DNA of 64,000 bases from Pseudomonas viridiflava (GCF_900582625.1 NZ_UTIQ01000138.1:1-64000); one strand, 5' to 3'; positions 1 through 9,407 are shown, counted from the stretch's first letter. The notes: generated from the letters alone by a model not told the origin. A program made the numbers and translations.

Positions 1-241
1 CGAGGGGAGACCAGCGGGATCGCCTGACTCTCAAATGTCGCAATCCGTCCCCTCTCCCGCGTGCGGGAGAGGGCTAGGGAGAGGGCAAGCAGCGCGCACG
101 GCCTTTCCCTCACCCCCAGCCCCTCTCCCGCGAGCGGGCGAGGGGAGACCAGCGGGATCGCGTGACTCTCAAATGTCGCAATCCGTCCCCTCTCCCGCGT
201 GCGGGAGAGGGCTAGGGTGAGGGCAAGCAGCGCGCACGACT
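1..241. repeat. Tandem 138-bp intergenic repeat, REP-like
   Basis: A 138-bp unit starting CGAGGGGAGACCAGCGGG at 1 recurs at 139, giving about 1.75 copies to 241 with only a few mismatches. Each unit contains the palindrome CCCTCTCCCGC...GCGGGAGAGGG, followed by GCTAGGG(A/T)GAGGG. A related palindrome lies at 58505-58622. Such CCCTCTCCC palindromes are common between proteobacterial genes and can fold as transcript ends. No gene is supported here. Confidence 0.8.
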
Positions 242-262
242 AGCCTGCCATTCCCCCAACCG

Positions 263-1069
263 CTACAAACTCGCCAAATATTGCTTGGGCGTCATCCCTG
301 TGCGTTCTTTGAAACAGCGGTAAAACGTCGACAGCGAGTTGAATCCCGCCGCATATGCCACCTCATCAACACGCGCCGTTGCGTTGTCGGCGTGCACCCG
401 TTCCAGCACTTCATCCAGCCGCAGCTGGTTGAGAAACGCGTAAAAACTCTGCCCGCGCACCTGGTTAAGAAAAAACGAAATCTGGTTGCGCGTATAGCCG
501 GTGGCCGCTGCTACCTGCGCCAGGTCCAGCGTAGGGTTCAAGTACGGTTTGCTCTGGCGGAAATACTCTTGCAGGTCATTGGCCAGCGCGCCCACCTGCC
601 GGGCCGACAAGCCCAGGCGACTGACCGGATCGGCGCCTTCGCGAACGGCCGGTTTGCTGGCCACGTTGCTGATCAGCACCGCGTATTCATTGACCTTGAA
701 AATCAGCCCATCGCGCACCGACAGCGCCTCGATGGCGTTCAGCGACACCAACCCATCGCTGCCATTGAGCGTGACCTGGTATTGCAGTACCGCCGTGTCG
801 CCATCAATGAGTAAGCGTTCGGTGTACCGCTGCAGTTCCTGCGCGCCAAGCGGCATGCTGGCGGCCAGATAAGCGCGCAAGTCGGCGTGGGCGATTCGCC
901 GGTTTTGCAGTTTGTCGTGGTAGTCGATGGCCGGGTCGTACAGCGCCATCAGGGCATCCAAGTCGCGGTTCTGCCAGGCGCGGTGGTAGGCCAGAATCAC
1001 CGCGTGCGTGGCCGCGCCGGCGGGGTCGGGTTGGAACACGGGAGTGGTGGGCAAATCCGGGACGTTCAC
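263..1069 (-). CDS. AraC-family regulator with N-terminal SnoaL-like domain
   Basis: Predicted 268-aa transcription factor. The GTG start at 1069 was chosen because GGAG lies 6 nt upstream; upstream codons in frame are Arg-rich and look non-coding. Residues ~10-130 (AVILAYHRAWQNRDLDALM, then YDPAIDYHD) look like a SnoaL/NTF2-type fold, perhaps a ligand sensor. The C-terminal ~100 residues carry the AraC double helix-turn-helix, with VDEVAYAAGFNSLSTFYRCF and a GMTPKQYL end. It is divergent from the FAD oxidoreductase at 1231 and may control it. Its ligand is unknown. Confidence 0.85.
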   Translation of the reverse strand: MNVPDLPTTPVFQPDPAGAATHAVILAYHRAWQNRDLDALMALYDPAIDYHDKLQNRRIAHADLRAYLAASMPLGAQELQRYTERLLIDGDTAVLQYQVTLNGSDGLVSLNAIEALSVRDGLIFKVNEYAVLISNVASKPAVREGADPVSRLGLSARQVGALANDLQEYFRQSKPYLNPTLDLAQVAAATGYTRNQISFFLNQVRGQSFYAFLNQLRLDEVLERVHADNATARVDEVAYAAGFNSLSTFYRCFKERTGMTPKQYLASL

Positions 1070-1230
1070 TGCAAGCTCCAGCACACAAATTAAACCCGGC
1101 GCACCAGGCGCCCGGCACGCCAGAGCTCGAGTATTCCAGAACGGCCGCTTTTCCGCCCGTGCCCGCTGGGAAGCATGGTGGCCGGTCTTTGCTTTAGAAC
1201 GTGCACATCTTTTCGCGATGGAGCACAACC

Positions 1231-2628
1231 ATGTCCGTCCTTTCTCCCCGCCAGGCGCTGGCTGAAGCCCGCCCACAGCCGTTTTGGCAAGACACCTGCC
1301 AGCGTGCCGCCATGGCACCGCCGCTTACGGCCGACATGCAGGCCGACCTGGTGATCGTCGGCGGCGGGTTTCTCGGTTTATGGTCGGCTTTGCAGGCCCT
1401 TGAACGTTGGCCGAACGCCAGCGTGGTGGTGATCGAAGCCGGCAGATGCGGCGCCGAGGCCAGTGGCCGCAACGGCGGGTTTTGCGCGCCGAGCATTTCC
1501 CACGGTGTGTCCAATGCCCTGCGCCGCTGGCCAAACGAAGCCGAACAACTGATTCGCATCGGCCGCGACAACCTCACGGCGTACGCCGAAGACGTGCAAC
1601 GTTTTGGCCTCGAAGTGGAGTTCGAGCTGGCCGGCAAACTCAACGTCGCCAGCCAGCCGTGGCAAGTTGAAGGCTTGCGTTCGATGCAGCGCAATTACCA
1701 ACGCTTTGGTGTGGCGTGTGAATTTCTTGAAGGCGATGCGCTGCGCGAAAAACTCAATTCGCCGGCCTATGTAGCCGGTGTGTTCGAGCCCAATTACGCC
1801 TTGATCAACCCGGCCAAAATGGTCGCCGAGTTACGGCGCGTTTGCCTGGCGCGCGGCGTGGCGCTGTTTGAGCACTCACCCGTGACGGGGCTGCACACCG
1901 ACGGTCATCAGCAGCGCGTGCAAACCCGGTTGGGCTCGGTGCGCGCCGGCAAGGTGGTGCTGGCCACCAATATCGCGCCGCCGTTGTTGGGCAAACTCAA
2001 ATCCGCCGTGGTGCCGATCTACGATTACTCGCTGGTGACCGAACCGCTGAGCGACGTCCAACTGGCCGCCATCGGCTGGCGCGAGCGCTACGGCATTGCC
2101 GACAGCGGCAACCAATTCCACTACCTGCGCAAAACCGCCGACAACCGCATGCTGTGGGCCGGTTACGACGCCATCTACCACTTCGGTAGCCGCCGCGATG
2201 AGGCGCTTACCCAGCGCCCGGAAAGCTTCGAGCGCCTGGCCGAGCAGTTCCAGGCCACCTTTCCGGCACTGGCGGATGTGAAGTTCACCCATGCGTGGGG
2301 CGGCATCATCGACACCTCGGCGCGCACCACGTTGTTCTGCGGCACCGCCGCCAACGGCCAGGTTGCTTACGCCCAGGGCTTTACCGGCCAGGGCGTGTCG
2401 GCCACACGGTTTGCCGCGCTCACCGTGCTGGACCTGCTCGAAGGCCTGCGCAACGAGCGCACGCAACTGGCCATGACCGCCACCGCGCCATTTCCTTTTC
2501 CGCCCGAACCGTTGCGCTACGCCGGCATCCGCCTGGCCCAGCGCGCGCTGGCCCATGAAGACCGTACGGGCGAGCGCAGCCTGTTGCTCAAGGGCTTCGA
2601 TGCCCTGGGCGTCGGCTTTGATTCCTGA
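1231..2628 (+). CDS. FAD-dependent amine oxidoreductase (PuuB/DAO family)
   Basis: 465-aa D-amino-acid-oxidase-fold flavoenzyme. The FAD dinucleotide-binding motif VIVGGGFLGLWSAL sits at residues ~41-54, followed by EAGRCGAEASGRNGGF, typical of gamma-glutamylputrescine oxidase-like proteins. The C-terminal stretch AQGFTGQGVSATRFA is the second FAD contact. ATG 1231 has GGAG 8 nt upstream; in-frame GTG 1201 lacks a site. The family oxidises primary or secondary amines to aldehydes or imines. With the downstream cupin and polyamine-type transporter it probably oxidises an imported amine; the substrate is inferred, not shown. Confidence 0.85.
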   Translation: MSVLSPRQALAEARPQPFWQDTCQRAAMAPPLTADMQADLVIVGGGFLGLWSALQALERWPNASVVVIEAGRCGAEASGRNGGFCAPSISHGVSNALRRWPNEAEQLIRIGRDNLTAYAEDVQRFGLEVEFELAGKLNVASQPWQVEGLRSMQRNYQRFGVACEFLEGDALREKLNSPAYVAGVFEPNYALINPAKMVAELRRVCLARGVALFEHSPVTGLHTDGHQQRVQTRLGSVRAGKVVLATNIAPPLLGKLKSAVVPIYDYSLVTEPLSDVQLAAIGWRERYGIADSGNQFHYLRKTADNRMLWAGYDAIYHFGSRRDEALTQRPESFERLAEQFQATFPALADVKFTHAWGGIIDTSARTTLFCGTAANGQVAYAQGFTGQGVSATRFAALTVLDLLEGLRNERTQLAMTATAPFPFPPEPLRYAGIRLAQRALAHEDRTGERSLLLKGFDALGVGFDS

Positions 2629-2653
2629 CTTTCTCTGATCCACAGGAGCGACC

Positions 2654-3019
2654 ATGAGTACGCCTGCACCACAACACGTTATCGACTTTGCCAACCCGCA
2701 GCTGGCGCCCGTCGAGTTCATCACCGACGACCCCAAGGCCGTCGACACGCCGTACACCGCGCGCAGTTGGCGGCACTTTGTGGAGCCGAGCAAGAAGGCC
2801 ACCGGCGGCATCTGGGAAGCGCCGCCGCACCTGGAACGCTGTGAATGTGACTACGACGAACTGTGCCATTTGCTCGAAGGCCAGGTGCGCCTGACCGACA
2901 GCGCGGGCGTAAGCCAGCAGTTCGCTGCCGGCGATACCTTTGTGGTGGCGGCAGGGTTCAAAGGCACTTGGGAAAACCTCACCAAAGTGCGCAAGGTGTT
3001 CATGATTTTGCGGGGGTGA
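2654..3019 (+). CDS. Small cupin-domain protein
   Basis: 121-aa single-domain cupin of the EutQ-like/DUF861 type. The core reads CDYDELCHLLEGQVRLTD followed by AAGDTFVVAAGFKGTWE, the usual two cupin motifs; the metal-binding His/Glu set is incomplete. AGGAG lies 5 nt before ATG 2654, and the gene is 25 bp after the FAD oxidoreductase, so the two are likely co-transcribed. Family members of this size accompany amine oxidases in many proteobacterial loci. Whether it is an enzyme or a binding protein cannot be told. Confidence 0.8.
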   Translation: MSTPAPQHVIDFANPQLAPVEFITDDPKAVDTPYTARSWRHFVEPSKKATGGIWEAPPHLERCECDYDELCHLLEGQVRLTDSAGVSQQFAAGDTFVVAAGFKGTWENLTKVRKVFMILRG

Positions 3020-3036
3020 AGCATTGCTCTGTTTTT

Positions 3037-3120
3037 GTAGGAGCGACCTCTGTCGCGAACCCTGGAAACGACAATCTCGGAACCGGGGTTTTCAGGGTTC
3101 GCCAGCAAGCTGGCTCCTAC
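3037..3120. repeat. REPIN-like inverted pair of REP sequences
   Basis: GTAGGAGCGACC at 3037 and its inverted partner GCTGGCTCCTAC ending at 3120 enclose ~60 bp, forming a long hairpin between the cupin gene and the convergent LysR gene. Pseudomonas REP palindromes have this GTAGGAGC signature. The same family recurs near 44066, 45589, 50061 and 63105-63347. Confidence 0.8.
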
Positions 3121-3134
3121 AGAGGTATCGATCG

Positions 3135-4028
3135 TCAGCCCACCCGCTCAATCAATTCCAGCTCACGCACCAACCAATCGGCAAACGCTTTGGCCAGGTC
3201 GTTGGCGCCACGTGGCGGCATGATGATGAAGTACGGATGGGGCGCCGGAAATTCGATATCAAACAGGCGAATCAGCGTGCCCTGGGCCAGTTGTTCGCCG
3301 GCCAGAATATGGTCGCTGATGGTAATGCCGCCGCCGGCAATCGCCGCCGCAATGGTCAGCGAGGCATCGGGCAGGTAGATGTTCTGCCGGCCGCGCAAGC
3401 TGGGAATGCCGGCGGCGAGGAAGTAGCGGCTCCAGTCGTAACCGTCGTCTTCGTGCAGCAATACCTGGCGCGCCAGGTCGCGGGGTTTGCGCAACGGTTC
3501 ACTGCCATTGAGCAGGCGCGGGCTGCACACCGGGAAGTACAGAATGTCGCCGAGGGCGGCAATGCGCTGGCCTTCCACTTCGCTGTCGCCGAAGGAAATC
3601 ACCATGTCCACGTCCTGATTGGCCTGGTCAATGGAGAGCAAATGCAAAGACACCTCGGGGTAGTCGCGCAAAAAGCGCTCAAGCATGCCGGAGATGCGCG
3701 CCAGCAAGGCCGGTGCGCAGGCGATGCGCAAGTCGCCGGCCGGCGTGGCGGTGGGCAGGGCGGTGTGAATGTCGCGCAGTTGCTCGAACGCGCGGTTCAC
3801 CAGTTGGCTGAGTTTTCGTCCCGCCGAGGTCAGGTGCACGCCCTTGGCGTGGCGCTCGACCAGCGCCACTTGCAACTCTTCTTCAAGCTTCTTTATTTGA
3901 TGGCTGACGGCGCTATGGGTGACGTGCAGCTCCAGCGCCGCCGCGCCCGTGCTGCCCTGGCGAACCAATGCCTCAAAAGCGCGCAAGGCTATGAGAGACG
4001 GCAGTCGGCGTGTCGCTTTTAGGGGCAT
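3135..4028 (-). CDS. LysR-family regulator (GcvA-like) of the transporter locus
   Basis: 297-aa LysR regulator. The N-terminal winged HTH reads SLIALRAFEALVRQGSTGAA, then THSAVSHQIKKLEEELQ, followed by a periplasmic-binding-like effector domain. ATG 4028 (MPLKATRRLPSL) gives the GcvA-type N terminus; longer in-frame extension to 4160 runs into the divergent promoter and is unlikely. It is divergent from the ABC ATPase at 4159 across a 130-bp AT-rich gap (about 4055-4110), the usual place for LysR operators. It probably controls the amine transporter operon. Confidence 0.85.
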   Translation of the reverse strand: MPLKATRRLPSLIALRAFEALVRQGSTGAAALELHVTHSAVSHQIKKLEEELQVALVERHAKGVHLTSAGRKLSQLVNRAFEQLRDIHTALPTATPAGDLRIACAPALLARISGMLERFLRDYPEVSLHLLSIDQANQDVDMVISFGDSEVEGQRIAALGDILYFPVCSPRLLNGSEPLRKPRDLARQVLLHEDDGYDWSRYFLAAGIPSLRGRQNIYLPDASLTIAAAIAGGGITISDHILAGEQLAQGTLIRLFDIEFPAPHPYFIIMPPRGANDLAKAFADWLVRELELIERVG

Positions 4029-4158
4029 TTTCTCGCGCTTTTGGTTAGTTAAATTCACATGAACGCTAGAAAACAAATCATTTGATGTCAATTTAATTTG
4101 CCCTGACGATAGGGTCACAAGAAGGCGCTTCGAGCGCCGCGAGCGAGAGGTAAGGTGC

Positions 4159-5259
4159 ATGGCCGTTTCCCCTGAACATTTCGTCGACCTGCAACAGTTG
4201 GGTAAAACCTACGGCGAAACCCGCGCCTTGAGCGACCTGACGCTGCACATCAAGCGCGGCGAATTCCTCACCTTGCTCGGCCCCTCCGGTTCAGGAAAAA
4301 GCACCACGTTGATGATGCTCGCCGGCTTCGAGCAGCCGAGCGAAGGCCGCATTCTGTGCAACGGCCAGGACATCACCGGCCTGCCCGCCGACCAGCGCAA
4401 TTTCGGCGTGGTATTCCAGGGCTACGCGCTGTTCCCGCACATGACCGTCGAGCAGAACATCGCCTACCCCTTGAAGGTGCGCAAAGTGCCCACCGCGCAG
4501 ATCAACGAGCGCGTCGGCCGCATGCTCGAACGGGTAGGGCTGGAGGGCAAAGGCCAGCGTCAGATCAAACAGCTTTCCGGTGGTCAGCAACAGCGCGTGG
4601 CCCTCGCGCGCGCGCTGGTGTTCGAGCCGCCGCTGTTGCTTCTGGATGAGCCGCTGTCGGCCCTCGACCGCCGCCTGCGCCAAGAGATGCAAGGCGAGCT
4701 GGCGCGCATGCACAAAGAATTCGGCACCACCTTTGTATTCGTCACCCACGACCAAGAAGAAGCCTTGGCGTTGTCCGACCGAGTGGCCGTGTTCAACCAC
4801 GGGCGCCTGGAACAATTGGGTACGCCGCAAGAAGTGTATGAGCGCCCGGCGAGTCGCTTTGTCGCCAACTTTCTCGGCGACACCAACTTGCTCAAAGTCG
4901 GCAACGTCAGCCGCCGCGACGACATGCTGGTGTGCAGTTATCACGACCGCCCGCTGTGGGTGACCCAAGGCATTCAACAGCCGCTGCCGCCGGCCAGCGG
5001 CGACACCTGGCTGGCCATTCGCCCGGAACACGTGGAGCTGCAACCCTTCGCCCAGGCCGGTAACGGCAACGGCGTGGTGGCGCAGATGGAACACCTCACC
5101 TACCTCGGCACCCACGTGAATGTGGACTTGCGCACCGCCGATGCCCAAGCCATCGCGCTGCGCATTCCGGTCAGCCATCCGCTATTGAACAGCCTCGAAC
5201 CGGGCCAGCCTTACTGGTGCGCGTGGTCGCGCCAACATGGGCACCTGATTTCCGCGTAA
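4159..5259 (+). CDS. ABC transporter ATP-binding protein, spermidine/putrescine type (PotA-like)
   Basis: 366-aa ATPase of a PotABCD-type importer. Walker [10 protein letters not shown] at residues ~41-49, Q-loop [12 protein letters not shown], signature [15 protein letters not shown], Walker [13 protein letters not shown] and switch His in VFVTHDQEE. The C-terminal ~100 residues form the TOBE domain typical of PotA and other CUT1/POPT ATPases. AGGTAAGG precedes ATG 4159. It heads an operon with the binding protein and two permeases, and energises uptake of a probable amine substrate at the inner membrane. Confidence 0.92.
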   Translation: MAVSPEHFVDLQQLGKTYGETRALSDLTLHIKRGEFLTLLGPSGSGKSTTLMMLAGFEQPSEGRILCNGQDITGLPADQRNFGVVFQGYALFPHMTVEQNIAYPLKVRKVPTAQINERVGRMLERVGLEGKGQRQIKQLSGGQQQRVALARALVFEPPLLLLDEPLSALDRRLRQEMQGELARMHKEFGTTFVFVTHDQEEALALSDRVAVFNHGRLEQLGTPQEVYERPASRFVANFLGDTNLLKVGNVSRRDDMLVCSYHDRPLWVTQGIQQPLPPASGDTWLAIRPEHVELQPFAQAGNGNGVVAQMEHLTYLGTHVNVDLRTADAQAIALRIPVSHPLLNSLEPGQPYWCAWSRQHGHLISA

Positions 5260-5338
5260 CCGCACACCGCACAAAAACAGCTGCTTTCTAATAACAACAG
5301 TTCGATCACCTGCCGCCACTCTCGAAGGGGAACCTGGG

Positions 5339-6454
5339 ATGAAAGACAAACAGCGCTTTATTGACGACGCCGTAGACATTGCTCAGCAGCGCGTGGAGGC
5401 GGGCAGCCTCAGTCGCCGCAGCTTCAACCAGATGCTCATGGTGCTGGCGGCCGCAGCCGGCATGGGCCCGATGCGCCACGCCTTTGCCGACGGCGGCTCG
5501 CTGGTGGTGGCCAACTGGGGCGGCGACGCGGTGCCGGCGTTCGAGAAAAGCTTTGGCGGCTTCAACGCCGACAGCGGCCTGAAGTTGATGATCGACGGCA
5601 GCGGCCCCACCGAGGGCGCGGTGAAAACCCAAGTAAACAGCGGCGCGGTGCGCTGGGATGTGTGCGACGGCGAAATGTATTCGTCGTATCGGCTGGGCAA
5701 AGAGGGCGTGCTGACGCCGCTGGATTACAGCGTGATCGACAAATCACTGATCGGCTACGGCGACATCCACGAGTTCGGCCTGGCCAATTACACCTACAGC
5801 TATGTGATCGGTTTCGACGCGAAGAAATTCGGCAAGAACCCGCCCAAAAGCTGGGCCGATTTCTGGGACGTTAAGAAATTCCCCGGCAAGCGCACCTTGT
5901 ACAAATGGATGAGCGCCAACCTCGAATGCGCCTTGCTTGCCGACGGCGTGCCGGCCGATCAGTTGTACCCGCTGGATGTTGACCGCGCCCTGCGCAAAAT
6001 CGAGGAGCTGATGCCGCACGTGGTCACCCATTGGTCCACCGGCGCCGAGTCGCAGCAATTGCTGCGTGACGGCGAAGTGAGCATGGGCCAGATGTGGCAC
6101 ACCCGCGCCGAGCTGGTGAAGCAAGACACCGGTGGCGCCATCGACTGGACCTTCGATAACGCCATCGTCGCGCCGTCGGTGTGGTTCGTGCCCAAGGGCA
6201 ACCCGGCCGGCGCCGCCAACGCCATGAAATTCATCGCCTACGCCTTGCGCCCGGAAGTGCAGGCGCGGCTGATGGAGGTCTACAACATGGGCCCGGTGGA
6301 CGCCAAGGCGAACAGCCTGTTGTCGGCCGAATTGCAGCGCATCAACCCCACCGCACCGGCCAACCTGAGCAAGCAGGTATCCATGAACAACCTCTGGTAC
6401 GCCGACCACTACAGCGAAACCCTCGACCGTTACCTGGCGCTGATTGGTGGTTGA
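5339..6454 (+). CDS. ABC transporter substrate-binding protein (PotD/PotF-like), probable Tat export
   Basis: 371-aa extracytoplasmic solute-binding protein. The N terminus has SRRSF at residues 25-29 followed by a hydrophobic run MLMVLAAAAG, a Tat-like signal rather than the usual Sec signal of PotD. The mature part starts near ADGGSLVVANWGGD and carries PotD-family stretches such as YSYVIGFDAKKFGKNPPKSWADFWD and GEVSMGQMWHTRAEL. AGGGG lies 8 nt before ATG 5339. It delivers substrate to the two permeases downstream. The ligand is a polyamine or related cation by family inference only. Confidence 0.9.
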   Translation: MKDKQRFIDDAVDIAQQRVEAGSLSRRSFNQMLMVLAAAAGMGPMRHAFADGGSLVVANWGGDAVPAFEKSFGGFNADSGLKLMIDGSGPTEGAVKTQVNSGAVRWDVCDGEMYSSYRLGKEGVLTPLDYSVIDKSLIGYGDIHEFGLANYTYSYVIGFDAKKFGKNPPKSWADFWDVKKFPGKRTLYKWMSANLECALLADGVPADQLYPLDVDRALRKIEELMPHVVTHWSTGAESQQLLRDGEVSMGQMWHTRAELVKQDTGGAIDWTFDNAIVAPSVWFVPKGNPAGAANAMKFIAYALRPEVQARLMEVYNMGPVDAKANSLLSAELQRINPTAPANLSKQVSMNNLWYADHYSETLDRYLALIGG

Positions 6455-6455
6455 T

Positions 6456-7319
6456 ATGCACGGCACAACCGCCCCCAATAGCAGCCAGGGCACGCTGCGC
6501 ATTTATGCGCTGCTGATACTGCCGTTGCCGCTGCTGATCGTGCTTGGCTACCTGCTGCCGACCCTCGGCGTGCTCGGCTGGAGCGTGAGCTTGCCGAAAG
6601 TCGGGTTGCAGAACTACGCCACCGTGCTCGACAGCGCGGCGATTCAGACGGTGATCTGGCGCACCTTGCGCATCTGTCTGCTGACCACGGTTATCAGTGT
6701 GGCAATCGCCTACCTGATCGCCTTCCGCTGGCGCTTCGCCTCGGCGCGAGGGCGGCTGCTGATCGAGCTGTTCGTGCTGCTGCCGTTCTGGTTGTCGATG
6801 CTGATTCGCGCCTTCGCCTGGCTGGTGCTGCTGCGCAACGATGGCCTGATCAACCAGAGCCTGCTGACCCTTGGCCTGGTAGACGAACCGCTGGCATTGG
6901 TGCGCAACGAACTGGGCGCGTTGATTGGCATGGTGCACTTCATGGTGCCGTACGCCGTGTTGCCGTTGTTGTCGTCGATGCGACAGGTGGACGACAGCCT
7001 GCTCAGGGCATCGAGCAGCCTGGGCGCCGGGCGCTGGCAGACGTTGCGCGACGTGTTCGTGCCGCTGACCGTGCCGGGCGTGGCGGCGGCGTCGGCCACG
7101 GTGTTTGTGTTCAGCCTCGGTTGCTTCGTCACCCCGGCACTGCTGGGCGGCGGCAAGGCGGCGATGCTGGCCGAAAGCATCTATATCCAGATGTTCCAAC
7201 TCTCCAACTGGGGCCTCGGCGCGGCCTTGAGCATTGTGCTGATGGCGATGGTGGCGGTGTGCGCCGTGGTGTTCGGCAAGTTGGTGGGTTTTGCACGGTT
7301 TACGGGGAGAAGCGCATGA
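6456..7319 (+). CDS. ABC transporter permease 1 (PotB-like)
   Basis: 287-aa inner-membrane permease with about six hydrophobic segments. The cytoplasmic EAA loop reads ASSSLGAGRWQTLRDVFVPLTVPG, which couples to the ATPase. ATG 6456 follows the binding-protein stop by one base. An alternative GTG at 6444 would overlap that gene. The stop overlaps the next start (ATGA), so the two permeases are translationally coupled. It forms half of the translocation channel. Confidence 0.9.
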   Translation: MHGTTAPNSSQGTLRIYALLILPLPLLIVLGYLLPTLGVLGWSVSLPKVGLQNYATVLDSAAIQTVIWRTLRICLLTTVISVAIAYLIAFRWRFASARGRLLIELFVLLPFWLSMLIRAFAWLVLLRNDGLINQSLLTLGLVDEPLALVRNELGALIGMVHFMVPYAVLPLLSSMRQVDDSLLRASSSLGAGRWQTLRDVFVPLTVPGVAAASATVFVFSLGCFVTPALLGGGKAAMLAESIYIQMFQLSNWGLGAALSIVLMAMVAVCAVVFGKLVGFARFTGRSA

Positions 7320-8170
7320 ACAGCGGGCGCGTAATTAGCGGCGCAGCAACGCCGGTGCTGGCGGTTCCACGGGCGGTGAAACCGCGCCTCAACCTGGCGC
7401 GTGGGCTGTCGATTGTCGGCTTGCTACTGGCCGCGCTGTTCTTGCTGCTGCCGATTCTGGTGATTGTGCCGCTGTCATTTGGCGACCAGCGCTACCTGGC
7501 CTTTCCCGACGGCGCCTGGTCGCTGCGCCATTACCTGACGCTGCTCGACACCGCCTGGCTCAGCTCGATTCTGCAGAGCCTGGGCCTGGCGATTGCGGTG
7601 GGCGTGGTGAGCACCGTGCTGTCGTTTCTGTTCGCCACCGGCATCTGGCTGGAGCCGCGGTATCGCGTGCTGCTCAGCGCCGTGGTGCTGCTGCCGATGA
7701 TCGTGCCGCAGGTGGTGTCGGCCATGTCGATCTACTACCTCGGCGCCAAGGTGAAGCAACTCGACTCGCTGATCGGCGTCGGCTATGGCCACCTGTTGAT
7801 GGCCCTGCCGTACTCGCTGATCGCCATGCTGGTGGCCTACAGCCGGCTCGACACCAGCCTGTACAAAGCCTCGCGCTCCCTTGGCGCCGGGCTGGGTACC
7901 ACCATGCGCCATGTGCTGATGCCCAACGTGCGCGGCGGTCTGGCGGGCAGCTTTTTCATGGCGTTCATCATGTCGTGGGAAGAAGTGGTGGTGACCTTGT
8001 TCACCAGCGGCCTGCACGTAATCACCGTGCCCAAACGCATTTGGGACGGCCTGCGCTACAACCTCGACCCGGCCATCGCCGCACTGTCCACGGTCATGGT
8101 GCTGATCACCCTGGTGGTCTTGCTGGTGCGCTTGTACCGCCACGACCACACCGCCTCACCGGGTCGCTAG
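7316..8170 (+). CDS. ABC transporter permease 2 (PotC-like)
   Basis: 284-aa inner-membrane permease, partner of the preceding protein. It has about six hydrophobic segments and the EAA-loop ASRSLGAGLGTTMRHVLMPNVRGG. ATG 7316 overlaps the upstream TGA (ATGA), with AGGGG...AGAAGC before it; a longer frame opening at 7121 lies wholly inside permease 1 and is rejected. It completes a four-gene A-D-B-C importer. A 75-bp gap then leads to the hydrolase gene, probably in the same transcription unit. Confidence 0.9.
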   Translation: MNSGRVISGAATPVLAVPRAVKPRLNLARGLSIVGLLLAALFLLLPILVIVPLSFGDQRYLAFPDGAWSLRHYLTLLDTAWLSSILQSLGLAIAVGVVSTVLSFLFATGIWLEPRYRVLLSAVVLLPMIVPQVVSAMSIYYLGAKVKQLDSLIGVGYGHLLMALPYSLIAMLVAYSRLDTSLYKASRSLGAGLGTTMRHVLMPNVRGGLAGSFFMAFIMSWEEVVVTLFTSGLHVITVPKRIWDGLRYNLDPAIAALSTVMVLITLVVLLVRLYRHDHTASPGR

Positions 8171-8245
8171 CCGGCCCAGGCTCCGCGTCGAGCCTTTCAG
8201 ACAACCCAAACAAACGAGCACCTTTTCCCTAAGGAGGGATTCGCC

Positions 8246-9397
8246 ATGATGACTGCTTTTCCACTGCGCACTTACCGCCAACGTATGGAGGCCGTAAAAC
8301 GCCGCATGAGCGAGCGCGGGCTCGACGCGCTGGTGATCAACTACCCCGACAACATTAACTACCTCACCGGCTTCGACAGCCTGGGTTTCCTCTGGTACCA
8401 GGCGCTGATCATCTCGCCAAAACTGGCCAACCCGATCTTCCTCACCCGCACCAGTGAAGAGCCGTGCACCTTTGAACTGTCGTGCCTGGAAGAGGGCATT
8501 TTTTACGACATTGCCAAGCAAGACCCGCTGCGCATCGTCGCCGATTCGCTGGAAGAACTCGGCCTGAGCCAGGGCCGCATCGGCCTGGAAATGCAGGCCT
8601 CGACCTTTAGCGCGCTGCAATACACCACGCTGCTCGGCCATATGCCCAACGCCCATTTTGAAGACGCCTCCGTGGTGGTGGCCGAAGAACGGCTGATCAA
8701 AACCGCCGAAGAAATCGAGTACCAGCGCACCGCCGCGCGCATGGCCGACCAAGGCATGCGCGCCGCTTTTGAAGCGCTGCGCCCGGGCATGTCGGAAGTG
8801 CAAATCTCCGGCATCGTCGCCAAAGCCCTCGGCGATGCGGGCAGCGAATATGCGGCCATCAGCCCGATGTGCGCCACCGGCCGACGCAGCACCATGACCC
8901 ACGCCATGCCGCACCGTCTGACCATCAGCCCCGGCGACGTGGTGATTCTGGAACACGCCGGCGTGTGCAACCGCTACCACGCGATCCTCATGCGCAGCGC
9001 CGTGATCGGCAAACCCACTGCGCGGGTGCGCGAAGTGTCGAACTTGCTCACCGAAGCCTTCAACGCCGCCATCGACATCGCCAAGCCCGGCACGCCGGTG
9101 GGCGAGGCCAACCGCGTGTGTAACGAAATTCTCGACCGCATCGACCTGTCGCGCACCCGCGTGCATCGCATCGGTTACAGCCTGGGCCTGGCTTACCCGC
9201 CAACCTGGCTGGAAGCGATGATGGTCGACGAGGCCGACGACCATGTGTTTCAGCCCAATATGTCGTTCTCCATCGAACCCAACCTGTCGCTGTACAGCGA
9301 AGGCTTTGGCCTGAAACTGGGCGACACGGTGTTGTGTGGCAAAGACGGCTCGCAAAGCCTGTCGGAAATTCCACCTGAACTGCATGTGATCGACTGA
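8246..9397 (+). CDS. M24/creatinase-fold hydrolase, ectoine-hydrolase-like, metal site degenerate
   Basis: 383-aa pita-bread-fold protein (creatinase N domain ~1-145, M24 domain ~155-380). AAGGAGG is 6 nt before ATG 8246. Metallo-M24 enzymes use Asp, Asp, His, Glu, Glu. Here the Asp positions fall in ILEHAGVCNRYHAILMR (Glu and Ile), the His motif is RIGYSLGLAYPP, one Glu is kept in FSIEPNLSLY, and the last falls in GLKLGDTVL (Gly). This loss resembles creatinase and the ectoine ring hydrolase DoeA/EutD, which work without metal. It may hydrolyse a cyclic amidine or amide imported by the adjacent transporter. Annotation as a plain Xaa-Pro peptidase would be misleading. Confidence 0.75.
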   Translation: MMTAFPLRTYRQRMEAVKRRMSERGLDALVINYPDNINYLTGFDSLGFLWYQALIISPKLANPIFLTRTSEEPCTFELSCLEEGIFYDIAKQDPLRIVADSLEELGLSQGRIGLEMQASTFSALQYTTLLGHMPNAHFEDASVVVAEERLIKTAEEIEYQRTAARMADQGMRAAFEALRPGMSEVQISGIVAKALGDAGSEYAAISPMCATGRRSTMTHAMPHRLTISPGDVVILEHAGVCNRYHAILMRSAVIGKPTARVREVSNLLTEAFNAAIDIAKPGTPVGEANRVCNEILDRIDLSRTRVHRIGYSLGLAYPPTWLEAMMVDEADDHVFQPNMSFSIEPNLSLYSEGFGLKLGDTVLCGKDGSQSLSEIPPELHVID

Positions 9398-9407
9398 GGA
9401 GCCCGGC

